Positions 16,381-25,408 of a DNA stretch of 64,000 nt are shown piece by piece. Under the pieces are notes generated by a model. It was given only the letters and a program-made list of their open reading frames with translations. It was not told the DNA's origin and ran no database searches. The DNA lies in contig NZ_JACHLI010000037.1 of the NCBI RefSeq assembly GCF_014204515.1, forward strand, positions 6,580 to 70,579. Reading direction: 5' to 3'. The position numbers were made by a program, and so were the translations under genes. Each line of letters starts with the position of its first letter. Position 1 is the first letter of the stretch. This stretch comes from Pseudomonas nitroreducens. GTDB taxonomy: Bacteria > Pseudomonadota > Gammaproteobacteria > Pseudomonadales > Pseudomonadaceae.

Positions 16381-17250
16381 ATGAGCAAGAGCACCTTTCC
16401 CAGCCTGATGATCGTCGGTTGTGGCGACGTCGGCAGCCGCCTGGGTCGCCAACTCGCGGTGCGCGACTGGCGCGTCCATGGCCTGCGCCGCAACGTGGCC
16501 GCGCTGCCGCTGGAAGTGCTGCCGGTGGCCGGCGACCTCGGCCAGCTCGAATGCCCGGATACCTGGCCGCTGGGCCAGCTGGACTACCTGGTGTTCTGCG
16601 CCGCCGCGACCCAGCACGATGAAGCCGGTTATCGCGCCGCCTACGTCGAAGGCCTGCGCAATACCCTCGGCTGGCTGCAGCAGCGCGGCCAGGTGCCCAA
16701 GCGCCTGCTGTTCGTTTCCAGCAGCGGCGTTTATGCGCAGTGCGAGGGTGAGTGGATCGACGAGACTTCGCCCGCCGAAGCCCAGAGCTACTCCGGCAGC
16801 GTGATGCTCGAAGCCGAGCAGGTGGCGCTGCACAGCGGGATACCCGCCAGCGTGGTGCGCCTCACCGGCATCTATGGGCCCGGCCGCGAGTGGCTGCTCA
16901 AGCAGGTGCGCGAGGGTTACCGCGTGGCCAGCGAGCCGCCGCTGTACGCCAACCGCATCCATGCCGAGGACGCCGCGGGCCTGCTCGCTGCGCTGCTGGA
17001 AGCCGACCGCAGCGGCGTCGCGCTGGATGACTGCTATATCGGCGTCGACAATGACCCGGCCGCGCTGCACGAAGTGGTCGGCTGGCTGCGCGAGCAACTG
17101 GGCGTCACCCAGTGGTCCGAAGAGCAGACCGTGCGCCGCGCTGGCAGCAAGCGCTGCAGCAACGCCCGCGCCCGCGCGCTGGGCTGGGAGCCGCGCTACC
17201 CGAGCTTCCGCGAAGGCTACGCCGCTATTCTTGCGGGCAAACAGGACTGA
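16381..17250 (+). CDS. NAD-dependent epimerase/dehydratase family (SDR) protein
   Basis: A 289-residue protein of the extended SDR type. The Rossmann motif is at the N-terminus (MIVGCGDVGSRLGRQL). SSSGVY and a YSGSVMLEAE segment stand where the catalytic Ser and Tyr-x3-Lys would be, but the Lys is replaced, so classic epimerase chemistry is doubtful; this is like YeeZ-type members. Substrate is unknown. GGAG lies 7 bases before ATG 16381. Its stop overlaps the start of the AraC regulator (TGATG), so the two are coupled. Divergent from oxyR. Confidence 0.82.
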   Translation: MSKSTFPSLMIVGCGDVGSRLGRQLAVRDWRVHGLRRNVAALPLEVLPVAGDLGQLECPDTWPLGQLDYLVFCAAATQHDEAGYRAAYVEGLRNTLGWLQQRGQVPKRLLFVSSSGVYAQCEGEWIDETSPAEAQSYSGSVMLEAEQVALHSGIPASVVRLTGIYGPGREWLLKQVREGYRVASEPPLYANRIHAEDAAGLLAALLEADRSGVALDDCYIGVDNDPAALHEVVGWLREQLGVTQWSEEQTVRRAGSKRCSNARARALGWEPRYPSFREGYAAILAGKQD

Positions 17251-18050
17251 TGGACGCCAACCGGCTGCTGGCGCGCCCCTGGTTGCCGGGGGTGGAGTTG
17301 TTCCATGCGGACTTCTCCGGCCAGCCGTTCGGCCGCCACAGTCACGATGCTTTCGCCATCGGCGCCATCCTCCACGGCGCCGGCGGCTACCAGTGCCGCG
17401 GCGCGCACCATGTGCTGCCGGCCGGCACCCTGTCGCTGATGAACCCGGAGGAGCCGCACACCGGTAATGCCGAGTCGGAGCGGCTGGTCTATCGCATGCT
17501 CTACATCGAGGAGTCGCGGCTGCTGCCGCTGCTCGGCCGCAAGCAGTTGCCGCGCGGCTTCCAGGCGCTCAATCCACACGACGACGGGCAAGTGGCCGAA
17601 GCGCTGCGCCGCGTCGCCACGGAGTTCGAGCGTAACGATGCACTGGCGCTGGAGAGCGAGTTGCTGACGTTGCTGGAGCTGGTGTTCGTCCGCCACGGCG
17701 GTATGCGCCCGACTGCCTCGGCTTCGCGTGACGGAAGCGTCACGGCCAAGCTGCGTGATTATCTGGAAGCGCATTATCGCGAGGCAGTCAGCCTCGAAGA
17801 GCTCGCCGCGCTGCTGCAGCGCCATCCGCGTCATCTCATTGAAGCCTTCCGCAACGCCTATGGCGTGCCGCCGCATACCTACCTGCTGCAACGGCGCATC
17901 CGCGAGGCCAAGCGCCTGCTGGTGGCCGGCGAGAAGCCGCTGGAGGTCGCGCTGACCTTGGGCTTCTACGACCAGGCGCATTTCTCCGGCACCTTCCGCC
18001 GCTTCACCGGTGTCACGCCGGGCCGCTTCCTGCGCGCCACGCGCACCTGA
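17250..18050 (+). CDS. AraC family transcriptional regulator
   Basis: A 266-residue regulator. The N-terminal cupin ligand domain has a histidine-rich strand (FGRHSHDAFAIG). The C-terminal part holds two helix-turn-helix units (SLEELAALLQRHPRHLIEAFRNAYG and the ALTLGFYDQAHFSGTFRRFTG signature). The ATG shares a base with the stop of the SDR gene. The next gene is a LysE-type exporter 68 bases on, so this regulator may control amino-acid or small-molecule export; that is inference. Confidence 0.88.
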   Translation: MDANRLLARPWLPGVELFHADFSGQPFGRHSHDAFAIGAILHGAGGYQCRGAHHVLPAGTLSLMNPEEPHTGNAESERLVYRMLYIEESRLLPLLGRKQLPRGFQALNPHDDGQVAEALRRVATEFERNDALALESELLTLLELVFVRHGGMRPTASASRDGSVTAKLRDYLEAHYREAVSLEELAALLQRHPRHLIEAFRNAYGVPPHTYLLQRRIREAKRLLVAGEKPLEVALTLGFYDQAHFSGTFRRFTGVTPGRFLRATRT

Positions 18051-18118
18051 CTTTCTTCCAAGACCGCCGAACCCCGGCGCTCCCAGACTGCCGATCCACC
18101 GCTTTCCGGGAGATCGTC

Positions 18119-18742
18119 ATGTTCGCCGCATTCGCCTTGGTTGCCAGCACCCACTTCGCCGCTCTGTTGTCGCCGGGGCCGGATTTCTTCCTGCTGATCC
18201 GCGCTGCGCTGTTGCGCGGTCGGCGCCATGCCGACGGCTGCGCGGCGGGTATCGCCCTGGCCAATCTGGCGAGCATGCTGCTGGTGCTGTTCGTCCTGGG
18301 GCTGCTGCCTGAGGTGGCGAGCCACGGGCTGCGAGTGGTGCAGCTGCTAGGCGGCGCCTACTTCGTCTGGCTCGGCGCCCAGGCGCTGCTGGCACGACGG
18401 GAGCTGGAGATTCCCACGCAGCGGGGTGAGCAACGCAGCGGCGGATTTTTAAAGGGTATGCGCGAAGGCCTGCTGGCCAGCAGCCTGAATCCCAAGCTGC
18501 CGATCTTCTACACCGGGCTGTTCGGCGTGCTCGGCCAGTTTCACCTGCCGGGCTGGGCGCTGGGCGTCTGCGTGCTGTGGATGGGCGCGGTGGTGCTGCT
18601 GTGGGATATGGCGCTGGTGCGCCTGCTGGATCGCCCGCGCTGGCGCGGCTGGCTCCAGCGCCGGGTCACGGCGCTGGACCGCCTGTGCGGCGGCCTGCTG
18701 CTGGCGCTGGGCGGCTGGCTGCTGTGGAGCGGGCTGCGCTGA
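18119..18742 (+). CDS. LysE/RhtB family amino-acid exporter
   Basis: A 207-residue inner-membrane protein with about six hydrophobic helices. The LysE/RhtB signature LLSPGPDFFLLIRAALLRGRRHADGC is replaced only in detail: the SPGPD core near residue 20 is intact. GGSLNPK-type segment appears as ASSLNPKLPIFY in the second half. These proteins export basic amino acids, threonine or homoserine lactones; the substrate cannot be told. GGGAG stands 7 bases before the ATG. It follows an AraC regulator that may sense the exported compound. Confidence 0.88.
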   Translation: MFAAFALVASTHFAALLSPGPDFFLLIRAALLRGRRHADGCAAGIALANLASMLLVLFVLGLLPEVASHGLRVVQLLGGAYFVWLGAQALLARRELEIPTQRGEQRSGGFLKGMREGLLASSLNPKLPIFYTGLFGVLGQFHLPGWALGVCVLWMGAVVLLWDMALVRLLDRPRWRGWLQRRVTALDRLCGGLLLALGGWLLWSGLR

Positions 18743-18778
18743 GGGTGGTCATTCGAGCCTGGCAGCCCGCTCGCGCGC

Positions 18779-19513
18779 TCAGTCGCGCTCCAGGGTCCAG
18801 ACCTTGTTGCCGGGCGCGTACTGCGGCATCTCGTCGGCCTGGGCGCGGTTCACCGCTTCGAACAGCTCCAGCTTGTCGCCGTCGCGTTCGAACAGGTATT
18901 CGCGGCCCTGCTGGCCCTGTTGCAGCCAGATGCTGTCGTTGTCGCCGCTCATGGCCGCGCAGTCGCCGGCCAGGCACAGCGCGTAACGGTCGGCGCCGGG
19001 GAAGCCTTCGAGGTTGCCGTTGGGCTGGAACTTGACCTTGCTGCCCTTGCCCTGGCCTTCCTCGATGATCCAGGTGCCCTTCAGGTAGGCGGCGTACAGG
19101 GCGTTCTCGAAGGTGCTGCCGGCCGACGTCTGCGCGGCGGGCTGCTCCTTGGGACGCAGGAAGCGTTGTTCGGGCCAGTTGTCGCTGCCCACCTGCACCA
19201 GCTCCTTGCCGTCCAGCTCCAGGGCCTCCTGGTTGCTGCCGTAGAACTCGACGCGGTAGTGCTTGGGATCGGTCTGGGTCAACTGCCCTTCGCCCAGCTC
19301 GAAGCCGTTGCTGAAGGTGGCCTGGCTGGCCTTGGTGTCCAGCTTCCATTCCAGGTTCGGGCCGTAGGCCAGCAGCGCCTCGCGCAGCTTGCCACCCTTG
19401 CCGGCGGCATCGATGGCGGCCTGGTTGACCCAGACCCCGGAAGGGTCGGAAGGGGTGCCGGCGCAGCCGGTGAGCAGGCCGATCAGGGCGCTCAGGATCA
19501 GGGCGCGACGCAT
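18779..19513 (-). CDS. Predicted lipoprotein of unknown function
   Basis: A 244-residue protein with a lipoprotein signal: hydrophobic stretch then LLTGC, with lipidated Cys at 17. The mature part begins with SGVWVNQAAIDAAGKGGKLREALLAYG and has several internal strands, ending YAPGNKVWTLERD. I recognise no catalytic motif. AGGAG precedes the ATG. It lies 60 bases downstream of ridA on the same strand and may be a tail gene of the spoT operon. Corresponds in place to PA5340. Confidence 0.8.
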   Translation of the reverse strand: MRRALILSALIGLLTGCAGTPSDPSGVWVNQAAIDAAGKGGKLREALLAYGPNLEWKLDTKASQATFSNGFELGEGQLTQTDPKHYRVEFYGSNQEALELDGKELVQVGSDNWPEQRFLRPKEQPAAQTSAGSTFENALYAAYLKGTWIIEEGQGKGSKVKFQPNGNLEGFPGADRYALCLAGDCAAMSGDNDSIWLQQGQQGREYLFERDGDKLELFEAVNRAQADEMPQYAPGNKVWTLERD

Positions 19514-19573
19514 GTTTGCTCCTTGCAGACAAAGTAACGGGGCCGCTGGGGCCCCGTAGGTGTTTCGTGACGC

Positions 19574-19954
19574 TTATTCGAGGACGACGATGGCGTCCAT
19601 CTCGACCTGGGCGCCCTTGGGCAGCGCGGCAACGCCGATGGCGGCGCGGGCCGGGTAGGGCTGGACGAAGTACTTGCCCATGATCTCGTTGACCTTGGCG
19701 AAGTGCGACAGGTCGGTGAGGAAGATGTTCAGCTTGGCGACGTCGTGCAGGTAGCCGCCGGAGGCTTCGATGACGGCTTTGAGGTTCTCGAAGACCTGGA
19801 CGGTCTGCTCTTCGAAGCCCTCGACCAGTTCCATGGTTTTCGGGTCCAGCGGGATCTGACCGGAGACATAGACGGTGTTGCCAGCCTTGATCGCCTGGGA
19901 GTAGGTGCCAATGGCGGCCGGGGCCTTGTCGGTGTGGATAACGGTCTTGGTCAT
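19574..19954 (-). CDS. ridA: 2-iminobutanoate/2-iminopropanoate deaminase RidA
   Basis: A 126-residue YjgF/YER057c/UK114 protein. It hydrolyses reactive enamine/imine products of PLP enzymes and so protects them from 2-aminoacrylate. The conserved SQAIKAGNTVYVSGQIPLDP, the active-site Arg in YPARAAIGVAALPKGAQVEMDAI, and the final VEMDAIVVLE strand are all present. It lies 21 bases after spoT on the same strand. A second, more divergent member of this superfamily occurs at 49151-49504 beside dadA. Confidence 0.96.
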   Translation of the reverse strand: MTKTVIHTDKAPAAIGTYSQAIKAGNTVYVSGQIPLDPKTMELVEGFEEQTVQVFENLKAVIEASGGYLHDVAKLNIFLTDLSHFAKVNEIMGKYFVQPYPARAAIGVAALPKGAQVEMDAIVVLE

Positions 19955-19975
19955 GTCGACTCCTTGGGGTGGGGA

Positions 19976-22084
19976 TCAGCTGCGCATGCGGGTGATGCGG
20001 ATCACGCCCTTGAGCGCGCGCAGCTTCTTGATGACGCGGGCCAGGTGCACACGGTCATGCACGCTGACGACGAGCTGGACCACGCTGATGCGACCGTCGC
20101 GCTCGTCCATGCTGATCTTCTCGATGTTGCCGTCGGCAGCGTTGACGCTGGTCGCCAGCAGGGCGATCAGGCCGCGCTGGTGCTCCAGCTCGACGCGCAG
20201 CTCGACGTTGAACTCGCCGGTGACATCCTTGGCCCAGCTGAGCTGGATGCATTTTTCCGGGTTGTTGCGGATTTCGCTGATGTTCCGGCAGTTCTCCAGG
20301 TGCACGACCATGCCCTTGCCGGCCGACAGGTGGCCGACGATCGGGTCGCCGGGGATCGGCGTGCAGCACTTGGCGTAGCTGAGCACCAGGCCTTCGGTAC
20401 CGCGGATCGCCAGCGGCCCTTCGGCGCTCGGCGCTTCCTCGCCCTCGCTGGACAGCAGGCGGCGTGCGACCACGTAGGCCATGCGGTTGCCCAGGCCGAT
20501 CTCTTCGAGCAGGTCCTCGAAGACTTCCATGCGGTATTCGTTGAGCACGCCCTGGATACGTTCCTGGGGGATCTTCTCCAGGTGGCTGTCGAAGCCGGCC
20601 AGGGTCTTGTTCAGCAGGCGCTCACCGAGGTTGATCGACTCGGAGCGGCGCTGCAGCTTGAGCGCGTGGCGGATGTGCGTGCGCGCCTTGCCGGTGACCA
20701 CGAAGTTGAGCCAGGCCGGGTTTGGCCGGGTACCCGGCGCGGTGACGATCTCCACCGTCGCGCCGCTCTGCAGCGGTTCGGACAGCGGCGCCAGGCGGCG
20801 GTTGATGCGGCAGGCGATGCAGCTGTTGCCGACGTCGGTGTGCACCGCGTAGGCGAAGTCGACGGCCGTGGAGCCTTTGGGCAGCTCCATGATGCGGCCT
20901 TTGGGCGTGAACACGTAGACCTCGTCCGGGAACAGGTCGATCTTCACGTTCTCGATGAATTCCAGCGAGTTGCCGGCGCGTTGCTGTAGTTCGAGGATGC
21001 CCTTCACCCACTGGCGCGCGCGGGCGTGGGTGCCCTTGGGCGACTCGTCCTCATCGGACTTGTACAGCCAGTGCGCGGCGATGCCGTGGTTGGCCATCTC
21101 TTCCATCTCGCGGGTGCGGATCTGGATTTCGATGGGCACGCCGTGCATGCCGAACAGGGTGGTGTGCAACGACTGGTAGCCGTTGGCCTTGGGAATCGCG
21201 ATGTAGTCCTTGAAGCGACCGGGGAACGGCTTGTACAGGTTGTGTACGGCGCCGAGCACGCGGTAGCAGGTGTCGACCTTGTCGACGATGATGCGGAAGG
21301 CGTAGACGTCCATGATCTCGTTGAACGCCTTGCGCTTGCCGCGCATCTTCTTGTAGATGCTGAACAGGTGCTTCTCGCGGCCCAGGACCTGACCTTCCAT
21401 GCCTTCGCGGGCGAGGCAGTTGACCAGCGATTCCTGGATCTTGCCGACGATCTCGCGGCGGTTGCCGCGGGCCTTCTTCACCGCCTGGCGGATGCGCTCG
21501 GAGCGCATCGGGTGCATGGCCTTGAAGCCCAGGTCCTCGAATTCCACGCGCATGCTGTGCATGCCCAGCCGGTTGGCGATGGGGGCGTAGATTTCCAGGG
21601 TTTCCTTGGCGATGCGCCGGCGTTTCTCGCCCGACAGCACTTCCAGGGTGCGCATGTTGTGCAGGCGGTCGGCCAGCTTCACCAAGATCACGCGGATGTC
21701 GCGCGCCATGGCCATGGCCATCTTCTGGAAGTTCTCGGCCTGCGCCTCGGCCTTGGACTCGAAGTTCATCTGGGTCAGCTTGCTGACCCCGTCGACGAGT
21801 TCCGAGACGGTCTCGCCGAACTGCGCGGTGAGCGCTTCCTTGGCGATGCCGGTGTCCTCGATCACGTCGTGCAGCATGGCTGCCATCAGGCTCTGATGGT
21901 CCATGTGCATGTCGGCGAGGATATTGGCGACGGCGAGCGGATGGGTGACGTAGGCCTCGCCGCTGCGGCGGCGCTGCCCGTCGTGGGCCTGCTCGGCGTA
22001 GTAGTAGGCGCGGCGGACCAGGTTGACCTGATCCGGGCCCAGGTAGCTCGACAGACGGTCGGCGAAGGCATCTATGCTCGGCAT
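19976..22084 (-). CDS. spoT: Bifunctional (p)ppGpp synthetase/hydrolase SpoT
   Basis: A 702-residue alarmone enzyme. The HD hydrolase domain has H72/D73 (MLHDVIEDTG) with the ED pair at 76-77. The synthetase domain carries the VYAFRIIVDKVDTCYR and IPKANGYQSLHT segments. TGS (VYVFTPKGRIMELPKGS), a zinc-finger-like region with CCTPIPGDPIVG, and a C-terminal ACT domain follow. SpoT balances (p)ppGpp during fatty-acid, phosphate and carbon starvation. It is 60 bases downstream of rpoZ in the classic gmk-rpoZ-spoT order. Confidence 0.97.
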   Translation of the reverse strand: MPSIDAFADRLSSYLGPDQVNLVRRAYYYAEQAHDGQRRRSGEAYVTHPLAVANILADMHMDHQSLMAAMLHDVIEDTGIAKEALTAQFGETVSELVDGVSKLTQMNFESKAEAQAENFQKMAMAMARDIRVILVKLADRLHNMRTLEVLSGEKRRRIAKETLEIYAPIANRLGMHSMRVEFEDLGFKAMHPMRSERIRQAVKKARGNRREIVGKIQESLVNCLAREGMEGQVLGREKHLFSIYKKMRGKRKAFNEIMDVYAFRIIVDKVDTCYRVLGAVHNLYKPFPGRFKDYIAIPKANGYQSLHTTLFGMHGVPIEIQIRTREMEEMANHGIAAHWLYKSDEDESPKGTHARARQWVKGILELQQRAGNSLEFIENVKIDLFPDEVYVFTPKGRIMELPKGSTAVDFAYAVHTDVGNSCIACRINRRLAPLSEPLQSGATVEIVTAPGTRPNPAWLNFVVTGKARTHIRHALKLQRRSESINLGERLLNKTLAGFDSHLEKIPQERIQGVLNEYRMEVFEDLLEEIGLGNRMAYVVARRLLSSEGEEAPSAEGPLAIRGTEGLVLSYAKCCTPIPGDPIVGHLSAGKGMVVHLENCRNISEIRNNPEKCIQLSWAKDVTGEFNVELRVELEHQRGLIALLATSVNAADGNIEKISMDERDGRISVVQLVVSVHDRVHLARVIKKLRALKGVIRITRMRS

Positions 22085-22144
22085 GGGTTCACCCCCTGCC
22101 GAGCGGTACGTCGCAGTGCACCGATTCGTCGGCCGGACATCGAC

Positions 22145-22411
22145 TTACAGGGCCTCGTTGTTGGCCTCGTCTTCGAAGGCAGCGAACAGCGGTTCTTCTT
22201 CAACCACGTCCTCCAGCAGAACGATTTCGTTGTCAATCAGGCCGGAAGCGATTTCGCGCAGGGCGACGACGGTGGGCTTGTCGTTTTCCCACGGTACCTT
22301 GGGCTCTTTGCCGCCGGTCGCCAGCTGGCGCGAACGCTTGGTGGCGAGCATGACCAGTTCGAAACGGTTATCGACGTTGTCCAGGCAGTCTTCAACGGTG
22401 ACGCGGGCCAT
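22145..22411 (-). CDS. rpoZ: RNA polymerase omega subunit RpoZ
   Basis: An 88-residue omega subunit that stabilises beta-prime in RNA polymerase and forms part of a ppGpp site in enterics. The start MARVTVEDCLDNVDNRFELV is diagnostic, as is ATKRSRQL. An in-frame ATG 12 bases earlier exists, but the MARVTVED start is universal. It lies between gmk and spoT, linking polymerase and alarmone genes. Confidence 0.97.
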   Translation of the reverse strand: MARVTVEDCLDNVDNRFELVMLATKRSRQLATGGKEPKVPWENDKPTVVALREIASGLIDNEIVLLEDVVEEEPLFAAFEDEANNEAL

Positions 22412-22512
22412 GGTGTTCCTCATTACGCAAATGGAGACCCGGAGAAATACCGGGCGGACTGGATAGTCTAAAAAATCGCCAATCTTTATGGAAGTGCCTT
22501 TGCTCGCCTGTT

Positions 22513-23124
22513 TCAGGCCAGCAGGCGCTGCAGCAGCTCGGTGTGGCGCTGCTGCTGGGCATCCTGGCGCAGCTGGCGGGCGCGGAAGATCGCCTTGAGA
22601 TCCTCCAGCGCGTGGGCGAAGTCGTCGTTGATCACCAGGTGATCGTATTCCACATAGTGGCTCATTTCACTGACGGCTTCCTGCATGCGCCGCTCGATCA
22701 CCTCGTCGCTGTCCTGGCCGCGGTTGGTCAGGCGCTGGCGCAGGGCTTCCTGGGTCGGCGGCAGGATGAAGATCGACTGCGCCTGGGGCATCAGCCGGCG
22801 CACCTGCTGCGCGCCCTGCCAGTCGATCTCCAGGATCAGGTCGTTGCCTTCGGCGAGGGTCTTCTCGACCCAGCGCTGCGAGGTGCCGTAGAGGTTGTCG
22901 AAGACCTGCGCGTGCTCGAGGAATTCGTTGCGCTCGAGCATGGCGCGGAAGGTGTCATGGCCGACGAAGTGGTAGTTCACCCCGTCCACTTCGCCCGGGC
23001 GCATGCCGCGGGTGGTGTGGGAGACGGAGACGCGCACGCTGGGCATGGCGTCGAGCAGGGCCTTGACCAGGCTGGTCTTGCCGGCGCCGGACGGAGCGGA
23101 AACGATGTAGAGGGTGCCGGACAT
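22513..23124 (-). CDS. gmk: Guanylate kinase
   Basis: A 203-residue kinase that converts GMP to GDP with ATP. The P-loop is SAPSGAGKTSL (K16). The GMP-binding region SHTTRGMRPGEVDGVNYHFV and the lid (TNRGQDSDEVIERRMQ) match the family. Guanylate kinase supplies substrate for SpoT-made pppGpp and is inhibited by it, which suits its place upstream of rpoZ-spoT. It starts 51 bases after yicC. Confidence 0.97.
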   Translation of the reverse strand: MSGTLYIVSAPSGAGKTSLVKALLDAMPSVRVSVSHTTRGMRPGEVDGVNYHFVGHDTFRAMLERNEFLEHAQVFDNLYGTSQRWVEKTLAEGNDLILEIDWQGAQQVRRLMPQAQSIFILPPTQEALRQRLTNRGQDSDEVIERRMQEAVSEMSHYVEYDHLVINDDFAHALEDLKAIFRARQLRQDAQQQRHTELLQRLLA

Positions 23125-23175
23125 GGCGCGTTCCTGGAGTTGCGGTTGACGGTGGTTGAAGCCGGGCGCGCCGGC

Positions 23176-24039
23176 CTACTCGATATTCTGGACCTGTTCG
23201 CGCATCTGCTCGATCAGCACCTTGAGGTTGACCGCGGCCTGGGTGGAGCGCGGGTCGAAAGCCTTCGAGCCTAGAGTGTTGGCCTCGCGGTTGAGTTCCT
23301 GCATGAGGAAGTCCAGGCGCCGGCCGGCGGCGCCGCCGGCCTTGAGCACGCGGCGCACCTCGGTGACGTGGGTGGTCAGGCGATCCAGTTCCTCGGCGAC
23401 GTCGCTCTTCTGCGCCAGCAGGACCATTTCCTGCTCCAGGCGCTGCGGGTCGAGCTCGGCCTTCATCTCGGTGAAGCGGTCGAGGATCTTCTGGCGCTGG
23501 TTGGCGAGCATCTGCGGCACCAGCTCGCGCAGGTTGACCACTTCTTCCTGCATCGCGCTCAGGCGCTCGTCGATGATCTTCGACAGCTCGGCGCCTTCGC
23601 GGGCGCGGCCGGCCTTGAGCTCGTCGAGGGCCTGGTTGAAGGCGGCCAGGGCGCTGGCGTTGAGCGCCTGCGGATCGGCCGCATCGCCCACCAGCACGCC
23701 CGGCCAGGCCAGCACGGCCAGCGGGTCGAGGGGAGCGGGTTGCTGGATCAGGCCGGCGACGGTCTCGGCGGCGGCGACCAGCTGCGCGGCGCGCTCGCGG
23801 TCGACCTGCAGCGGCTTGCCGGCGCTCTCCTCGTTGAAGCGCAGGGTGCATTCCACCTTGCCGCGCGACAGGCCCTGGCGCAGCGCTTCGCGGACCGCGC
23901 CTTCGAGGTCACGGAAGGCTTCGGGCAGACGCAGGTTGGGTTCGAGGTAGCGATGGTTGACCGAGCGCAGCTCCCAGCTCAGGGTTCCATGGGTGCCGGC
24001 GCGCTCGACGCGGGCAAAGGCGGTCATGCTGTGGACCAT
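23176..24039 (-). CDS. yicC: YicC family endoribonuclease-like protein
   Basis: A 287-residue protein of the YicC/YloC family. The N-terminal signature MVHSMTAFARVE and ELRSVNHRYLE and the C-terminal QMREQVQNIE end are typical. YicC of E. coli has been reported as an endoribonuclease acting on small RNAs; I transfer that with caution. GAGGTGACT precedes the ATG. It is divergent from rph, another RNA enzyme, with a 164-base shared upstream region. Confidence 0.92.
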   Translation of the reverse strand: MVHSMTAFARVERAGTHGTLSWELRSVNHRYLEPNLRLPEAFRDLEGAVREALRQGLSRGKVECTLRFNEESAGKPLQVDRERAAQLVAAAETVAGLIQQPAPLDPLAVLAWPGVLVGDAADPQALNASALAAFNQALDELKAGRAREGAELSKIIDERLSAMQEEVVNLRELVPQMLANQRQKILDRFTEMKAELDPQRLEQEMVLLAQKSDVAEELDRLTTHVTEVRRVLKAGGAAGRRLDFLMQELNREANTLGSKAFDPRSTQAAVNLKVLIEQMREQVQNIE

Positions 24040-24203
24040 GGAGTCACCTCTCTAAAGGACTGGGAAAACGGCCGACAGGTCGTCGGAAACCGGTAATTGT
24101 ACCCCAGCGTGGCGCGCAGCCGCACGCCGGCGGTGGTTGCGCCCGTCCGCTGGCCTCTATAATGGCGGACATTCCCCGCCAGCAATCTGTACAGGATGCC
24201 TCC

Positions 24204-24923
24204 ATGAACCGTCCCAGTGGCCGCGCCGCCGACCAACTGCGCCCGATCCGTATCACCCGCCATTACACCAAGCACGCCGAGGGCTCCGTGCTGGTCGAGT
24301 TCGGCGACACCAAGGTGATCTGCACCGTCAGCGCCGAATCCGGTGTGCCGCGTTTCCTCAAGGGCCAGGGCCAGGGCTGGCTGACCGCCGAATATGGCAT
24401 GCTGCCGCGTTCCACCGGCGAGCGTAACCAGCGCGAAGCCGCGCGTGGCAAGCAGGGTGGCCGTACCCTGGAAATCCAGCGCCTGATCGGCCGTTCCCTG
24501 CGCGCCGCGCTGGACCTGACCAAGCTGGGCGAGAACACCCTGTACATCGACTGCGATGTGATCCAGGCCGACGGCGGCACCCGCACCGCTTCCATCACCG
24601 GCGCCACCGTGGCGCTGATCGACGCCCTGGCCGTGCTGAAGAAGCGCGGCGCGCTCAAGGGCAACCCGCTCAAGCAGATGGTCGCTGCGGTGTCCGTGGG
24701 CATGTACCAGGGTGTGCCGGTATTGGACCTGGACTACCTGGAAGACTCCGCTGCCGAGACCGACCTCAACGTGGTCATGACCGATGCCGGCGGCTTCATC
24801 GAAGTCCAGGGCACTGCCGAGGGGGCACCCTTCCAGCCGGCCGAGCTGAATGCCATGCTGGAACTGGCGCAACAGGGCCTGCGCGAGCTGTTCGAGCTGC
24901 AACGCACCGCGCTGGCGGATTGA
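24204..24923 (+). CDS. rph: Ribonuclease PH
   Basis: A 239-residue phosphorolytic 3'-5' exoribonuclease that trims tRNA 3' ends. The MNRPSGRAADQLRPIRITRHYTKH start, GQGQGWLTAEYGMLPRST and the R-rich LEIQRLIGRSLRAALD phosphate-site region are characteristic. The full catalytic domain ends at residue 239 without the C-terminal frameshift known from some E. coli strains. ATG 24204 follows AGGATGCC. The next gene, a DUF4870 membrane protein, starts 49 bases on. Confidence 0.96.
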   Translation: MNRPSGRAADQLRPIRITRHYTKHAEGSVLVEFGDTKVICTVSAESGVPRFLKGQGQGWLTAEYGMLPRSTGERNQREAARGKQGGRTLEIQRLIGRSLRAALDLTKLGENTLYIDCDVIQADGGTRTASITGATVALIDALAVLKKRGALKGNPLKQMVAAVSVGMYQGVPVLDLDYLEDSAAETDLNVVMTDAGGFIEVQGTAEGAPFQPAELNAMLELAQQGLRELFELQRTALAD

Positions 24924-24972
24924 CCCGACGGGCGGCGGCGCCGCCCGCTCTTCACGTGCAAGGAGCGACAGG

Positions 24973-25344
24973 ATGAGCGACGAAGTCCCGGTACAGCAGG
25001 TTCAGCCGAGCCAGGAAGCCCGGCAGTGGGCGATGTTCTGCCACTTCGCCGCCTTCCTCGGCTTCATCTTCCCCTTCGGCAACCTGATCGGGCCGCTGAT
25101 CGTCTGGCAGGTCAAGCGTGAATCGGACCCGTTCGTGGACCGCCAGGGCAAGGAAGCGCTGAACTTCCAGATCACCGTGAGCCTCGCGGTGGTGGTCAGC
25201 TTCCTGCTGATGCTGGTGGTGATCGGCTTCTTCCTGCTCGGCCTGGTGAGCATCGGCGCGCTGGTGCTGACCATCATCGCCGGGATCAAGGCCAACGAGG
25301 GGCTGGATTACCGCTATCCCTTCACCTGGCGGCCGATCAAGTAG
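24973..25344 (+). CDS. DUF4870 small membrane protein
   Basis: A 123-residue protein with three predicted membrane segments, one near MFCHFAAFLGFIFPFGNLIG and two in the C-terminal half (VSLAVVVSFLLMLVVIGFF and GLVSIGALVLTIIAGI). The core FVDRQGKEALNFQ between them is the family signature of DUF4870/Tic20-like proteins. Function is unknown. AGGAGCGACAGG precedes the ATG. It may be co-transcribed with rph and ends at a terminator. Confidence 0.88.
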   Translation: MSDEVPVQQVQPSQEARQWAMFCHFAAFLGFIFPFGNLIGPLIVWQVKRESDPFVDRQGKEALNFQITVSLAVVVSFLLMLVVIGFFLLGLVSIGALVLTIIAGIKANEGLDYRYPFTWRPIK

Positions 25345-25360
25345 GTGATTGCCAGAGACG

Positions 25361-25388
25361 AAAAAGCCGGCTTATAGCCGGCTTTTTT
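25361..25388. terminator. Bidirectional terminator between DUF4870 gene and crc
   Basis: Stem AAAAAGCCGGC / GCCGGCTTTTTT around a TTATA-type loop. It has an A tract on the left and T tract on the right, serving both convergent genes. Confidence 0.92.
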
Positions 25389-25408
25389 CTGCCTGGTCAG
25401 GCGCGATC